From: Sacculina carcini | Lineage: Eukaryota; Arthropoda; Thecostraca; Sacculinidae | NCBI GenBank assembly: GCA_916048095.2 | Contig: OU696595.1 | Span: 1,470,795 to 1,534,794, forward strand | Length of the DNA stretch: 64,000 nt | Direction of reading: 5' to 3' | Shown here: in pieces, positions 1-24,639 of the stretch | Layout of the letters: every line of letters begins with the position of its first letter | How positions within the stretch are numbered: position 1 is the first letter of the stretch | Position numbers and translations under genes: made by a program | The notes under the pieces: generated by a model | What the model saw: the letters and a program-made list of their open reading frames with translations, nothing else | What the model was told of the DNA's origin: nothing | The model's database searches: none

Positions 1-204
1 CATCACATTCTAACACTACACATTCCTCACATTCTAACACTACACATTCATAACATTACAGCATTACACACTCATCACATTCTAACATTACACATTCCTC
101 ACATTCTAACATTACACATTCATTACATTTTGTGGCGTACACGTCCATATAGTTATATTTTCTTGTGATTTTATTTTTCGTGTTATTGAATTCGTTATCA
201 CTTG
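1..204. repeat. Short AT-rich direct repeats at window edge
   Basis: Roughly 20-24 bp imperfect repeats built on the words cattctaaca and ctacacattc run to about base 130, followed by about 75 bp of AT-rich sequence. I see no coding potential here. The words resemble parts of the 26-bp minisatellite that follows, so this may be its degenerate edge. Confidence 0.6.
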
Positions 205-1775
205 TTAGGATATCATTACATTAACACATGTTAGGATATCATTACATTAACACGTGTTAGGGTATCATTACATTAAGACTTGTTAGGGTATCATTACATT
301 AACACTTGTTAGGATATCATTACATTAACACGTGTTAGGATATCATTACATTACCACGTGTCAGGATATCATTACATTATCACGTGTTAGGATACCATTA
401 CATTAAGAATTGTTAGGGTATCATTACATTAACACGTGTTAGGATATCATTACATTAACACTTGTTAGGGTATCATTGCATTAACACTTGTTAGGATACC
501 ATTACATTAACACGTGTTGGGTATCATTACATTAACACGTGTTAGGATATCATTACATTAACACTTGTTAGGATATCATTACATTAACACGTGTTAGGAT
601 ATCATTGCATTAAGACGTGTTAGGATACCATTACATTAACACTTTTTTGGGTATCATTACATTAACACGTGTTAAGGTATCATTACATTAACACTTGTTA
701 GGGTATCATTGCATTAACACTTGTTAGGATATCATTACATTAACACTTGTCAGGATATCATTACATTAACACGTGTTAGGATATCATTACATTAACACTT
801 GTTAGGATATCATTACATTAACACTTGTCAGGATATCATTACATTAACACGTGTTAGGATACCATTACATTAACACGTGTTGGGGTATCATTACATTAAC
901 ACGTGTCAGGATATCATTACATTAACACGTGTCAGGATATCATTACATTATCACTTGTTAGGATATCATTACATTAACACTTGTTAGGATATCATTACAT
1001 TATCACTTGTTAGGATATCATTACATTAACACGTGTCAGGATATCATTACATTAACACGTGTTAGGATACCATTACATTAGCACGTGATAGAATATCATT
1101 ACATTAACACTTGTTAGGATACCATTACATTAACACGTGTTAGGATACCATTACATTAACACGTGTTAGGATAACATTACATTAACACGTGTTAGGATAT
1201 CATTACATTAACACGTGTTAGGATATCATTACATTATCACTTGTTAGGATATCATTACATTAACACGTGTTAGGATATCATTACATTATCACGTGTTAGG
1301 ATATCATTACATTAACACGTGTTAGGATACCATTACATTAACACGTGTTAGTATACCATTACATTAACACTTGTCAGGATACCATTACATTAACACGTGT
1401 TGGGATACCATTACATTAACACGTGTTAGTATACCATTACATTAACACTTGTTAGGATATCATTACATTAACACTTGTTAAGATATCATTACATTAACAC
1501 GTGTTAGGATATCATTACATTACCACGTGTCAGGATATCATTACATTATCACGTGTTAGGATACCATTACATTAAGAATTGTTAGGGTATCATTACATTA
1601 ACACGTGTTAGGATATCATTACATTAACACGTGTTAGGATATCATTACATTAACACTTGTTAGGATATCATTACATTAACACTTGTTAGGGTATCATTAC
1701 ATTAACACTTGTTAGGATATCATTACATTAACACTTGTTAGGATACCATTACATTAACACTTGTTAGGATGTCAT
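205..1775. repeat. 26-bp minisatellite, about 60 copies
   Basis: A tandem array with a 26-bp unit of the form AACACGTGTTAGG followed by ATATCATTACATT. The copies differ mainly by G/T in the ACAC(G/T)TGTT core and by ATATC/ATACC. Roughly half carry the palindrome CACGTG, an E-box core. The array lies downstream of the 3' end of the Miro gene. No unique spacers interrupt it. Confidence 0.95.
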
Positions 1776-2438
1776 TACAAGTTCACAATTGTCGCCAGAA
1801 GAATTTTGAGCAGAGTCGGACATAAATAAGAGAACAATGATCCACAGAGGATTCACTAGGAAAATCACGTGTATTTGATCAACTACCATGTCACATTATC
1901 TCACATATCTGCAACAACACACACACACACACAGACATACATATATGGTGAGTGCAAGTGAGAAGTAACGAAGTGAATTGAAGTAATTCACAGTCAACTG
2001 ATGTAACACACAAACACACAAACAGACAGACAAACAGACAGACAAAACAGACAGACAACGGTACAATGGTGTCTAATCCACGCTTGAACGCTGCAAGCAC
2101 GGAAGACATGAAAACAAAACAGAAACACAAAATACATTACCAATCACTACCAGGTCTATACTCACTCAATCATTCACTCACACACACACACATACACACG
2201 AGAAACGAGCACAAAACAACAATTATTGGGCCTGAAAAGCAGACTAGTTTGGCAACACAAATATACACGAGACAACATGTGTATGTGTCAGTGTGTATGT
2301 GTCAGTGTGTATGTGTGTGTCAGTGTGTGTGTGTGTGCCAGTGTGTGTGTGCGTCAATGTGTGTGAGAATTGAAACATGCACTGACATGCACATAACACG
2401 CGTAGTGTAGAACATATCCATTCTGTGATTGGTTAACG
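1776..2438. other. 3' flank of the Miro gene: unique sequence plus CA/TG tracts
   Basis: The stretch contains unique sequence (1776-1910), CA/CAGA tracts (1911-2055 and 2180-2215) and a TG tract (2279-2370). It directly follows the Miro stop codon on the minus strand, so it should hold the 3' untranslated region. I did not find a convincing polyadenylation signal. Open frames across the tracts are low-complexity Cys/Val runs and are not credited as genes. Confidence 0.6.
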
Positions 2439-15496
<13,058 letters not shown>

Positions 15497-15869
15497 GACA
15501 CAACACTTGCACACAGCTAGCTAAGTGTTCGCCTCATTCAGCAGCACTAGAAATAAGCACCAGCACTGAGCTACACAGGGAGACAGAGACAGGTGCAGCA
15601 GAATAACTGACAAGAAACAGTCATATTCAGCCAGTCAGCTGAAACAGCACAATTAAAACCAATCCAAACATCAATCATACAAACTATACCAACCACGTCA
15701 ACTATACCACATAAAATATCAAAATCAAGCCATACCAGCTGAAATTCGTCTGAAATCTGTTTATCGTCTGAAATAGTATTACAAAATACATAAAATTATC
15801 ATTTGCAATATGTTGTCAGTGTTGAATCTTTGCCCTAAAACAAATACATAAAAACGCCAGCTGAAAAAC

Positions 15870-15899
15870 TTAGGAAGTAATTGAGCAATCACTTCCTAA
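15870..15899. promoter_or_regulatory. 30-bp near-perfect palindrome with ETS cores
   Basis: Two 14-base arms, TTAGGAAGTAATTG and CAATCACTTCCTAA, are separated by AG and differ at one position. Each arm carries GGAAGT, an ETS-type core, and an ATTG/CAAT. It lies 375 bp upstream of the Miro start codon. Confidence 0.5.
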
Positions 15900-16016
15900 C
15901 TTGTTTCATTTCCTATGTTCCATTCACTGAACAATCACATGAAATAATACATATTAGTTTTCTCACATGGTACAAGTGAGGTCTATACAAATATCATAAT
16001 CCCAAACTCTGTAATG

Positions 16017-16067
16017 TGACGTCAGGCTGATGATGGTGGTGACGTCATGCAAATGACCATGACGTCA
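16017..16067. promoter_or_regulatory. Three full cAMP-response elements (TGACGTCA) in 51 bp
   Basis: Perfect TGACGTCA palindromes occur at 16017-16024, 16040-16047 and 16060-16067; an ATGCAAAT octamer overlaps the second. The full 8-mer is the consensus for CREB/ATF bZIP proteins. Clustering about 550 bp upstream of the Miro start codon suggests a regulatory function; occupancy is inference. Confidence 0.6.
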
Positions 16068-16200
16068 CTAATTTTGTAGTTGGCAGCATTTGAAATATAT
16101 TCTACCAAATAGGTGAAGTTCCCGCGCGATCACTTGTGTCTTACCATGTGAATCTGATTGGTTGCTGTTTCCTGTTTGATTGTTATTATCAATACTCTTA

Positions 16201-16656
16201 ATTTCTAATTTGATGTCTGTTTGCGGTGATTGATTTGTGACTCACTATCTATCCCGTTTTGGTGGGTGCTTGTGTTCCACTGACTGGTTGGTTGTAACAA
16301 AGTTTCAGTCGGACCAGATTTTCTCTTTCTTCATTTGCTTTGTGTTGAGTTTCCATAGATGAGCTTAGCAGTTATAATTAACATTGCGATGTGCGTGTTT
16401 ACATCCGAACTGCTGTGTGTAGACTAACAATATGCATGTGTTCTTCTCATTGTGTAAATGTGTTCATTGTGTTATTTGAATAATGTAATATTTATTCATT
16501 CGTGTGTTCTTTTTATTGTATCCGTAATTGTATTTATAGCTTGTTTTCTTGGTATTGTAACTGTTTTAGCTTTGTCCGCTTGTTCATACTGTTTAGCTGC
16601 CGCGCGCCCGTGTATGACAGGCGCTATAACAAATACACTGAACTGAACTGAACTAG
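16201..16656 (+). mobile_element. LINE 3' end fragment with (TGAAC)n tail
   Basis: A T-rich segment ends in GGCGCTATAACAAATACAC followed by tandem tgaac units (about 16636-16655). The end matches the GCGCTATA-plus-short-repeat tails of the L2-like elements in this window. No conserved protein frame remains. Confidence 0.45.
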
Positions 16657-17099
16657 TTCGTAAATTTCTTTTAAGTCTGACTGATTTAAAAGATTGAGTA
16701 TGTGCATGTGCATAGGTGTGGGTGTTACATTGTCTGAATCAGTATAGTGCTACTAGGATTGACTGATTTAGGGTCTGTGTGCGTGCATTCGCATAGGTAT
16801 ACTTGTGTTACATTGCCCGAAATGTTATGCTTTTGAGCTTGACTGATTGTAAAATTCTGTGCGTACATGTGCGTAGGTGTATGTGGGTTACATGGGCTAC
16901 ATATATATGGCAGACAGCATACACAACAAATCCATACATTCAAATTAAGTCAACATGGCCGCACAGACGATTGGAAGCGATGAGTTTAAGAGTTAAGAGC
17001 ACAAGAAATAGTAAATACATCCTCAAACATCCTTCATCCAATTTAGCATCGTCAAATGCAGTCGTTATGCAAATGTCTAGTTGTTTTATTATTTTTATT
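16657..17099. other. No recognisable gene
   Basis: Three diverged copies of a ~70-bp segment (around 16700, 16770 and 16850; words gactgatt, gtgcgtgcat/gtgcgtacat, cataggtgt, gttacatt) show an old tandem duplication. I see no coding, RNA or control signal in it. Confidence 0.5.
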
Positions 17100-19143
17100 T
17101 TGTGAGTCGACAGGAACCTGGCTGGAGTTATCATCTTTCTCATCTGATTGTCCTTCTTTTGTCGCCGTCCGGAATAGTATTCGTTCCCGCACTGTCACTT
17201 CCTCCTCTTTCACTTGTCCCACTAGCTCTCGTCAAACTTCTGCCTGACTTCCTGTCACCCCTCGTGTCTCTGTTTCGCGCTCATGACTCCCGTTTGGTCT
17301 TACAAATATCCGCTCTTGTCGCTATAAGTTTGATTTCGTCTCCTACATTTGTTCTTTTTATCATTTATCGTTATTATGTTTGGTTGAAACTTGGCTTTTC
17401 GATACTGACGTTGCGACTTTTTCTGCTCAGCTTCCTCCGTTCTACAAATTTCTCCACTCTTCCCGCTCACTTTCTAGCAAGTCCTGTGGTGGTGGTATTG
17501 GCATCGTTTATCACAAGTCTCTCTCCTTTTCTTTAATTGATTCCTTTACTTCCGTTTTTAGTTCGTTTGAATGTCTACCTATCTGTTTATCTGTTCCGTC
17601 TCATCCTAAGGTCTGTATTTTGATTGTTTATCGTCACAACCACCCTGGTACTGCATCTGTTTTCGCTACTGAGTTCTCTGATGTTTTAGATTCCATTATT
17701 TCTTTATTCTCGGATCGCTTTATCGTTCTTGGTGATTTTTATTTTTGGGTTGATACTCCTCGTTTGTCGCCTTATGCCTGTAACTTTCTCTCAATCTCTT
17801 GAATCATATGGTCTTGTTTCTTTTGTTTCTTCCCCTACTCATCAGTCTGATCAAACTCTTGATCTCGTTTTGTTTCCTGTCCCTGTCGTACCCTCTGACA
17901 TCCCCATACCTGAAGTTCGTGTTCATCCTCCAGATTCTTGAATCTCTGATCATAGTTTTCTCCTCTCTGAACTCTCACTCTCGCCTAAGCCTTCTTCCCC
18001 ATCTGTGTCTATCTCATTTCTCTCCTTTCGCAATTTCGACCCTACTCAGTTTTCTGCTCTTCTTGTATCTCATCTGCCGATCCAACTGCTACACTCCGTT
18101 CTTGATGTCTATCCCTTTTTTCCGGTACTCTCTGTAATTAATGACGCTATGTTTCCTCTCCTGTCTCGCTCAAGTAAATCCTCCTCCTCATCTCCTTGGT
18201 CTTCTCCTGGTCTGTCTGCTCTTAAACGTGATCAGCGTCGTCTGGAGCGGCGCTGGAGACATTCTCCCTCTTCTATTTCATGGTCCTCGTATTCTGCTGC
18301 TCGTTCGTCTTATATCGCTGCTCTGGCTCTGGCCAAGCAATCCTACTATACCAGCCGTTTATCCTCCCTGTCTCGCTGTCCTAAAATGCTTTGGTGCACT
18401 CTGAACTCTCTCCGTGGTTCTAATTTATCTACTTCCTGTCTGATCTCGGCTGAGGAATTCGCTACTTTCTTCTTGAATAAGCTTCATACCGCCTTCTCAA
18501 GTCTTCCGGTCTGTTCTTTACCTGTCACTCATTCTATTCCCTGTGGTGAATTCTCCTCGTTTTCCCAACTCGTTCTTACTGATGTTTGTAAGCCCATTTC
18601 CTCTTCTAAAAAATCCTCTTCCCCGGCTGATCCTTTGAATTTCCGTGCTATCTCCGACTCCATACTTCTTCTTGCTCCTTATTTCCTACATGTCATCAAT
18701 TCCTCTTTTCTTCATGGTTCATTCCTTACCGATAAGCACGCTATCATTCGTCCATTACTAAAGAAACCTTCACTTGATCCATCCGTCATGAAAAATTATC
18801 GTCCTGTGTCTCTCCTCTGTTTTCCGTCTAAACTCCTTGAGTCTGCTATCTACTCTCAACTGTCTCCTTTTCTAAATCAATCACTTTGCTCCGCTTAGTC
18901 TGGATTTCGGCTTTTCATTCTACTGAGTCTGTGTCTATTTCTATCCTTGATCACATTTTCTCTCACGTTGCTTTGGGTCGCTCTGCCTAGCGTAGTTGGC
19001 TTTTGTAGTTGTCCGCATGTTATTTTGTGTGTGTGTGTGTGTGTGTGCGGTGCTTTCATGTTTAATGTTTTTATTTTCCCAATTTCGTTGTAGTTTGCCG
19101 CGCTTGTGTCCCTGGATGAGCGCTATACAAATAAATGAATGAA
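17100..19143 (+). mobile_element. Decayed L2-like LINE (endonuclease plus part of RT)
   Basis: Fragments in several frames give an endonuclease (ETWL-like motif near 17385, CGGGIGIVYH near 17488, GDFYFWVD near 17733 where GDFN is expected) and the start of a reverse transcriptase (18005-18898, IIRPLLKKP and NYRPVS). A stop at 18896 and an abrupt jump to the tail show that the RT core, including YxDD, is deleted. The 3' end is GCGCTATACAAAT followed by (GAAT)n at 19111-19143. Frameshifts occur near 17380, 17800 and 18005. The element is inactive. Confidence 0.8.
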
Positions 19144-20159
19144 TGTTATTCAACGGCGTTAAGCACTGTTATGGGCGCAGAAAAGAGTGCGCTTGGTAAA
19201 TGGCTGGCTGGCGTACGCTGCTTGTGACCGCGATGGCTGGTGTTCACCACTTCTATTTTGCATTGTGGTGGTTACTTCATAGCTAATCTGGTATCCTCTA
19301 AATCTAAGATCCTTTGGATATTTTGCTTTCTTCGGTCCAGGCATCTATAATTATCTTCCTTCTCATATTACTTCACTACTTTCTTATTTTTCAGAGCTGA
19401 TGCATAGTAGTAAGGCCGGAGTGTTGTCGCTTGTGTATATCACAACGTTTGGTGGCCTATGTGCCAAGCTGTGTCTGTGTTATGTGACTTTTGCTGTTGT
19501 GCTATTGTGTTTTTTGTTTTGTGGTTTTTGTTGTGCGATTTGTGGTGTATTTTGCCTTGTGATTTCCTCTGCTTCTTTTTTATGACATATTCTCTCAATC
19601 ATTGGTTTGTCGGTAATATGAATTGTGTTCGGTGTCTTGGTATATTTATCGTTGCATTGTTATTCTGAGTTTTCCAGCGAACAAGGACCTGATCTGAGGG
19701 ACTTTACGGCTTTCAACACTGCTCTGGGCGTTTGTACGAGTACGGGCGGTGCATATGTAGTGGCTTCAATTGATTAGTTTTTGTATATGACTACTGTTTA
19801 TTCCGGCGATCATTTCATATATGTCCATGTCCACTTCATATATGTCCATGTCCTATTACTGTCGTTTCATTTAATCTTCCTGTTATACATTGCACAGCAT
19901 CACGTGTTTTGTGTCCTGTGTTGTTTCATGTGTTGTGGCCTCTCGAGCAAATTTCTCTCCGTGTCGCTTTTCATTAGTTTGTTATTTTCTTATTTCTGCT
20001 CTTATGTAATCTTTCCAGTTTCTGTGAGCACGTGTTTGTGTTTTGTGTTGTTGTAATTGTCTCGTGACTTGTTTTTTGTGTTGTGACTTCGTGTTATATG
20101 GTTTTTTCTTTTCTCTCTTGTGGTCTCTTGATTAGTTTTCTTTTTCAGTCTCCAGTGAG
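19144..20159. other. Non-coding; holds a diverged founder of the 156-bp repeat
   Basis: Bases 19399-19480 (catagtagtaaggccgg, TTGTCGCTTGTGTATATCAC, GTGCCAAGCTGTGT) match the core of the tandem repeat that starts about 700 bp later, but with clear divergence. The remainder is T-rich sequence without a convincing gene. Confidence 0.55.
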
Positions 20160-21590
20160 TGAGTGAATCTTGTCTTTATCAGATCTTGCACATAGTAGTA
20201 AGGCCATGCGTTGTCGCTTGTGTATATCACAACGTTTGACGAACTAAGTGCCAAGCTATGTGTCTGGTCTATTTCTGTGTGAGTTGTGTCGTGTTCTCTT
20301 CTGGTTGTCTATTTTTGAGTGAATCTTGTCTTTATCAGATCTTGCACATAGTAGTAAGGCCATGCGTTGTCGCTTGTGTATATCACAACGTTTGACGAAC
20401 TAAGTGCCAAGCTATGTGTCTGGTCTATTTCTGTGTGAGTTGTGTCGTGTTTTCTTCTGGTTGTCTATTTTAGAGTGAATCTTGTCTTTATCAGATCTTG
20501 CACATAGTAGTAAGGCCATGCGTTGTCGCTTGTGTATATCACAACGTTTGACGAACTAAGTGCCAAGCTATGTGTCTGGTCTACCTCTGTGTGAATTGTG
20601 TCGTGTTCTCTTCTGGTTGTTTAGTTTTGAGTGAATCTTGTCTTTATCAGATCTTGCACATAGTAGTAAGGCCATGCGTTGTCGCTTGTGTATATCACAA
20701 CGTTTGACGAACTAAGTGCCAAGCTATGTGTCTGGTCTACCTCTGTGTGAGTTGTGTCGTGTTCTCTTCTGGTTGTCTATTTTTGAGTGAATCTTGTCTT
20801 CTCTATCAGATCTTGCACATAGTAGTAAGGCCATGCGTTGTCGCTTGTGTATATCACAACGTTTGACGAACTCAGTGCCAAGCTATGTGTCTGGTCTACA
20901 TCTGTGTGAATTGTGTCGTGTTCTCTTCTGGTTGTCTATTTTAGAGTGAATCTTGTCTTTATCAGATCTTGCACATAGTAGTAAGGCCATGCGTTGTCGC
21001 TTGTGTATATCACAACGTTTGACGAACTAAGTGCCAAGCTATGTGTCTGGTCTACCTCTGTGTAAATTGTATCGTGTTCTCTTCTGGTTGTCTATTTTTG
21101 AGTGAATCTTGTCTTCTCTATCTCTACCTCTATCAGATCTTGCACATAGTAGTAAGGCCATGCGTTGTCGCTTGTGTATATCACAACGTTTGACGAACTA
21201 AGTGCCAAGCTATGTGTCTGGTCTACATCTGTGTGAATTGTGTCGTGTTCTCTTCTGGTTGTCTATTTTAGAGTGAATCTTGTCTTTATCAGATCTTGCA
21301 CATAGTAGTAAGGTCATGCGTTGTCGCTTGTGTATATCACAACGTTTGACGAACTAAGTGCCAAGCTATGTGTCTGGTCTATTTCTGTGTGAGTTGTGTC
21401 GTGTTCTCTTCTGGCTGTCTATTTTTGAGCGAATCTTCTCTTCTCTATCAGATCTTGCACATAGTAGTAAGGCCATGCGTTGTCGCTTGTGTATATCACA
21501 ACGTTTGACGAACTAAGTGCCAAGCTATGTGTCTGGTCTATTTCTGTGTAAATTATGTCGTGTTCTCTTCTGATTGTCTATTATCTGAAG
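20160..21590. repeat. ~156-bp tandem repeat, about nine copies
   Basis: The unit contains ATCAGATCTTGCACATAG, TTGTCGCTTGTGTATATCAC, ACGAACTAAGTGCCAAGC and GTGTCGTGTTCTCTTCTGG. Copies are very similar. Two carry short CTCTAT/CTATCTCTACCTCTATC insertions (about 20800 and 21115). No long open frame is conserved, so it is a satellite-like array and not a repeated gene. Confidence 0.93.
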
Positions 21591-23139
21591 CTATGTGTCT
21601 GATCTACCTCTGTGTGAATTGTGTTGTGTCTTGTGTTCTCTACTGCTGGTCTAGTTTTCAGTTGAAACTTTTCTAGTTCTTCTTGATGGGATGTCTTTCT
21701 TTTCGACCCCATGCTTGATTTAGCATTTCATTCAGCATTCCTACTAAACATTTGTTTCATATTTTTTATTAGTTATTTCCTTTTGTTTCACTTTTTCCAT
21801 TTTCTACATCATGGATGCCATTGTTTTTGCATGATTGCCTTTGGAGTTTTGTTGTTTGATTTTAATATTGATAAGGTTCTACGTGCGATTGTTTTTTTGT
21901 TTATCGGTTGTTGAATCGGGAAAATATATTTCAACTAGGGGTTAGGCTAAAACATCAATGTGGTTCATTGGATGTCTTAGCTTAACCTATGTGTCTTTCT
22001 CTATCAATATGATCCATGATTTGATTGAAGACGGTATAAGATCTGTGATGAGTAGTGCTCAGACAAGATGTTAAAGTCCTAAAGGAGCCAATGTGACTAT
22101 TAGTTGGACTGTTGAGAGTGCCCTCTATATATCTAAGAGAAATTAACTATTAAGCGATCTTTCCAAATTTGTGTGCAATGCATTTAGCTCGTAATATAGC
22201 TACAAATGAAGTTGTCTATAATGTTAGAAATGGAATTGTTAGCGATCTGCTTTTGTACAATTTGTTCAACCAGAAATAAAGTATTCTCCATATAGATATT
22301 CTCCACAATTTATTCAACCCGAAATAAAGTATTCTCCATATAGAGTTGAATTGAGCGATCTACTTTCTCGCATTTTTGTACAGTACACAAGTTTGTCAAA
22401 TGAAATCCAGTGTAGCATTGTGTTTCCATCATACAACATTTTGTGCCGCGCATACAGGGACACGGCAGAACTTGCACAGCTCTAACGTTTTGAGTGTATG
22501 GATATATGATTTTCCTGCAAAACAAAAAGCTGGGAGGAATAAACATGACATATTTGCATCAACTCTGTTGTTTACCTCCAACTAGTTTCGCACGTCTCGT
22601 CGATTAATCTACGGATTGTTATACTCTGATATTGTACTAAGATCTAAGAATCTTCGTTGTGTTATAATGTTTGTAGGACATTCACGGAATAAAACCTGAG
22701 CAACATTGTCAACCTTGTGTTTGTCAAGGCTCCGGGATGACAGCCATCAATTGTGTTCAAGGATGACTCCCATAGTATGAGATGAGAGTATACGCAATAA
22801 ACTGGGGCTTTTTCTACGTTCGTTACGTATGTGCGTTTCTACTGTAGCGAACGCAAATACGGTAGGAACAATACCCGTGTATTATCGCCATCTCTCTTGA
22901 CAAGCGAATGAATTCGGCACTGGTTGAGCTTACACGCACGCTAAACTATAGGTCGTTGACCCCACCGGTCACAATGCTCCCTGCGCCAGGCGCGTTGCTC
23001 AGGTTTTACATCAAGGCTATACAACAATTACTAAAAGTCAATGTACGTACAATTATGCATATCATATCTGCACATATCATATACCGAATCATATCTGCAC
23101 ATATCTATGTATGCAGACTTCATAACAACAAATTTATTT
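21591..23139. other. No recognisable gene; decayed AT-rich DNA
   Basis: A partial echo of the 156-bp repeat (21587-21660) is followed by unique sequence. A 45-bp direct duplication occurs around 22270-22345 (agaaataaagtattctcc, ttcaacc). A short GC-richer piece lies near 22905-23020. Short open frames show no family features. Confidence 0.5.
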
Positions 23140-23800
23140 TGTATAGCGCACACATTAATCAGAGGCGCGAAATTATTATTATTATTAACGTTTATTTGTA
23201 TAGCGCACATTAAAACACACGCGCGAAAAGAGAAATCTTGGTGCAAAAATATAAACAAATATGTAAGACACGCCGCTTAGGGAAAACAAACATGCGGACA
23301 ATACACACACCCACAAGCACACACACTCACACAAACACACACGCACACAAACATACTCATGCACACACACCGCCAAATTGAAACATGGCAGTAAGAAAGA
23401 GCATAAAAAACAACAAGAAAACTTCTAGTAAATATATCACGCGAGACGGGTACGGTATGACAGCTCAGAGCGAAGCGTAAGGAGTAAGAGAGTGAGAGTC
23501 ATGATCAAAAGATTTATCAAAGAGATGATTGCGCAGAGAAGAGGAAAACGATGATAAGGATGTGGAGGAGATAACATGGGAGGGAAGAGAGTTGTACAAA
23601 CGTGGAGCATAGAAAGGGAAGGATTTACTAGACCAGGTAGATTCATTGAGGGCTCGTGGACAGGATAAAGGAAGAGGATGACGGGAAAGAAAGTTATTAG
23701 AGATAATTGGACGAAAGTTAAGGACGGATAATTAGAGAAATGGTATAAAATAATTGGACGAAAGAAAACAAAATTAAGTAGCTCAGTACGATGCATGGAT
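23140..23800 (-). mobile_element. 3' end of an L2-like LINE, minus strand
   Basis: The minus-strand frame 23796-23437 encodes the tail region of an L2-type polyprotein ending RSELSYRTRLA; the plus-strand L2 copy near 40400 ends RSEPSHRTCLA. Two GCGCTATACAAAT-type tails lie at about 23187-23210 and 23140-23160, so two 3' ends are adjacent. CA tracts separate the frame from the tails. Confidence 0.6.
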
Positions 23801-24302
23801 ATGTAATCCGTATAGAATATGTGAGACTGAATGACACTGCCTGATCTTATATTGTGTTCTTATACTGTTCTATCTGCTAAGGAAATTATATGAATGAGAA
23901 AAACAATGAAATAACTAAATTTTCAAATGTGGAAATATAGCGAACAACTGGTAAGCCTACATTTATGGTACGTCACTAAATAACTATGGTACGTAACTAA
24001 ATAAATAAATTCTCAAATGTGGAAATATAGCGAAACTCTAGATAGCGAGCAACTGGCAAGCCTACATTTATGGTACGTCACTGTAAACGTCATCAGTGAC
24101 GTCACGCTAAAGGAAAGAGTATGGGATAAATTTAGACATTGTGTCTCAACCTCGGTACAAGTTCGTCCGAGTCCACAAGCGCAAAATTATCGACAAATTG
24201 TCTAAAGCTGCCAGATGCAATCTTGAAATTATATGTAATAATTTTCTTTTCAATTCAAGAATATTTCTCAAACTAAATACAAATAGATTCAACAGATTAA
24301 TT
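23801..24302. other. Non-coding, with a ~70-bp direct duplication
   Basis: The segment TCAAATGTGGAAATATAGCG...CCTACATTTATGGTACGTCA occurs at about 23919-23975 and again at 24013-24081. I see no further signal. A short frame near 24141-24326 is not supported by any motif I recognise. Confidence 0.45.
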
Positions 24303-24557
24303 TCAACGTATATAAATTGTGCATAATGAAAATTTCCGCCAATTATTCTGTTGCGATTTCGCCAATTCTTCTGCGCCTATTGTTTTCGCAATCCAGTCGT
24401 CATCGAGTAGGCCCGCTTCGTCAAACTGCGAACTGAACTGCTTGATGATCTGCGTGACTTTTACTCCTCTCGCTGCGCCTCTGCCAACGCTGATGAAAAT
24501 ACCGCTTCCCAGCACAACGAGCCAGACCGCACTATTGCTCTTGTGGTGAAAAAACAA
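24303..24557 (-). other. Unidentified 84-codon open frame
   Basis: The frame is unusually rich for this AT-rich neighbourhood. It has a short hydrophobic stretch (VWLVVLGSGIFISVG), then a polar, acidic/amide segment (VKVTQIIKQFSSQFDEAGLL...). It lies just upstream of an L2-like LINE on the other strand. I do not recognise a family. It could be a piece of a mobile-element protein or chance. Confidence 0.25.
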
Positions 24558-24639
24558 AAGTAAAGAGTCTGTGCGAGCTTATAACTTGCAAACATTTGCA
24601 CACGGTACAGGTGTTCACGATCTTCGGCGATCTACGGTG

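Larger units (their letters stand above)
15497..16200 (-). promoter_or_regulatory. Presumed Miro 5' region and promoter
   Basis: About 700 bp lies upstream of the Miro ATG (15494-15496), without genes and free of the long repeats that fill most of the region. It contains three TGACGTCA sites, an ATGCAAAT octamer at 16047-16054, an inverted CCAAT (GATTGG) near 16156 and an ETS-like palindrome at 15870-15899. A promoter role is inferred from position; no transcription start can be seen. Confidence 0.5.
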
